NCBI GenBank assembly: GCA_019247235.1
Contig: JAFAPG010000339.1
Coordinates: 1 to 6,314, forward strand
Length of the DNA stretch: 6,314 nucleotides
From: Acidobacteriota bacterium
Lineage (GTDB): Bacteria; Acidobacteriota; Terriglobia; Terriglobales; Acidobacteriaceae
Direction of reading: 5' to 3'
In this document: piece by piece, positions 6,161-6,314 of the stretch
Layout: each line of letters opens with the position of its first letter
How positions within the stretch are numbered: position 1 is the stretch's first letter
Position numbers and translations under genes: made by a program
The notes under the pieces: generated by a model
What the model was told of the DNA's origin: nothing
Databases searched by the model: none
The model's input: the letters and a program-made list of their open reading frames with translations, nothing else

Positions 6161-6206
6161 GTCATAAACATTGGAGATGTCCGGGTCATAAACATTTAAA
6201 CATGAC
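6161..6206 (+). repeat. Repeated boxes at the IS end, probable transposase sites
   Basis: GTCATAAACATT occurs exactly at 6161-6172 and 6185-6196, with a 24-bp period. A partly inverted version follows, since ATGAC (6202-6206) is the reverse complement of GTCAT (6185-6189) across AAACATTTAAAC. Spaced repeats just inside an IS terminus are typical transposase-binding sites. Confidence 0.7.
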
Positions 6207-6230
6207 CGTCGACTGCGGTAGTGGCGCGCG

Positions 6231-6314
6231 ATGGAGAACAGCGCGCGGCGGGTGTGGCGTGAGGCGCGGGCAATGACCCGGCGGGAAGTGATCATCAAAG
6301 CCATCGCGAGACAG
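6231..6314 (+). CDS. IS transposase, N-terminal fragment
   Basis: The frame is open from ATG 6231 to the window edge, 28 codons, and includes MTRREVIIKAIARQ starting at a second ATG (6273). The MTRREV-I-KAI opening is what I associate with ISNCY-type transposases, whose next segment is a helix-turn-helix (typically tWiQAAdiLGis.RhmRRL), outside this window. ATG 6273 has GAGGCG seven bases upstream and may be the true start; ATG 6231 would add VWREARA-type residues. Later domains (DDE catalytic core) cannot be seen, so the family call rests on few residues. Confidence 0.5.
   Translation, partial: MENSARRVWREARAMTRREVIIKAIARQ

Larger units (their letters stand above)
6160..6314 (+). mobile_element. 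Left end of an insertion sequence (ISNCY-like), partial
   Basis: The boundary is inferred from three observations: the upstream cyclase-type remnant ends abruptly at about 6160, repeated GTCATAAACATT boxes begin at 6161, and a transposase-like reading frame starts at 6231. The right end, the other inverted repeat and any target duplication lie outside the window, so the exact terminus is uncertain by a few bases. Confidence 0.5.

Noticed and set aside
6161..6196. CRISPR-like array
   Set aside because: Only two 12-bp copies with a 12-bp gap, next to a transposase start; fits IS-end boxes, not a CRISPR repeat-spacer pattern.

Overview
The window looks like accessory DNA from an alphaproteobacterium, most plausibly a rhizobial or Bradyrhizobium-like member of the Hyphomicrobiales. 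This is an inference from three things: the style of the proteins (delta-60 repeat protein, OmpA-domain secreted protein, the C-terminal tail typical of adenylate-cyclase/ATPase proteins), a transposase start of a kind I associate with that group, and moderate rather than high GC by eye. Gene density is low and several reading frames are broken, as in a decaying genomic island.

Layout. Bases 1-539 (minus strand) hold the 5' part of a secreted delta-60 repeat (beta-propeller-like) protein that starts at TTG. About 980 bases with no convincing gene follow. Bases 1523-2192 carry a HEPN/DUF4145-like protein whose recognisable sequence runs through three frames, so it is a pseudogene or contains read errors. 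Next comes a single-pass membrane protein (2292-2791) whose C-terminus is recovered only after correcting a one-base deletion near 2706. A tiny basic peptide ORF overlaps its corrected stop as ATGA. Bases 3037-3381 hold another frame-hopping remnant. It ends in a short, very acidic ORF with three perfect 15-bp repeats encoding DWADI. About 1 kb without a supported gene follows.

The best intact gene is at 4497-5885. It has a sigma70-type promoter, a 5' leader able to form a long hairpin, a good ribosome binding site, a signal peptide, two tandem copies of a ~120-residue beta-rich domain, a PGAIQ-repeat linker and a C-terminal OmpA peptidoglycan-binding domain. The protein is probably periplasmic or cell-envelope and anchored to peptidoglycan.

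Downstream, 6001-6160 encodes the frameshifted C-terminal tail of an adenylate-cyclase/ATPase-type protein. It is cut off by the left end of an insertion sequence, which carries repeated GTCATAAACATT boxes and the first codons of a transposase running off the window at 6314.

The genes do not form an obvious pathway. The HEPN-like and membrane-protein genes are adjacent and co-oriented and may once have been a cassette, but both are broken as read. I found no CRISPR array, tRNA or rRNA. The most distinctive intact item is the duplicated-domain OmpA protein with its promoter and leader.
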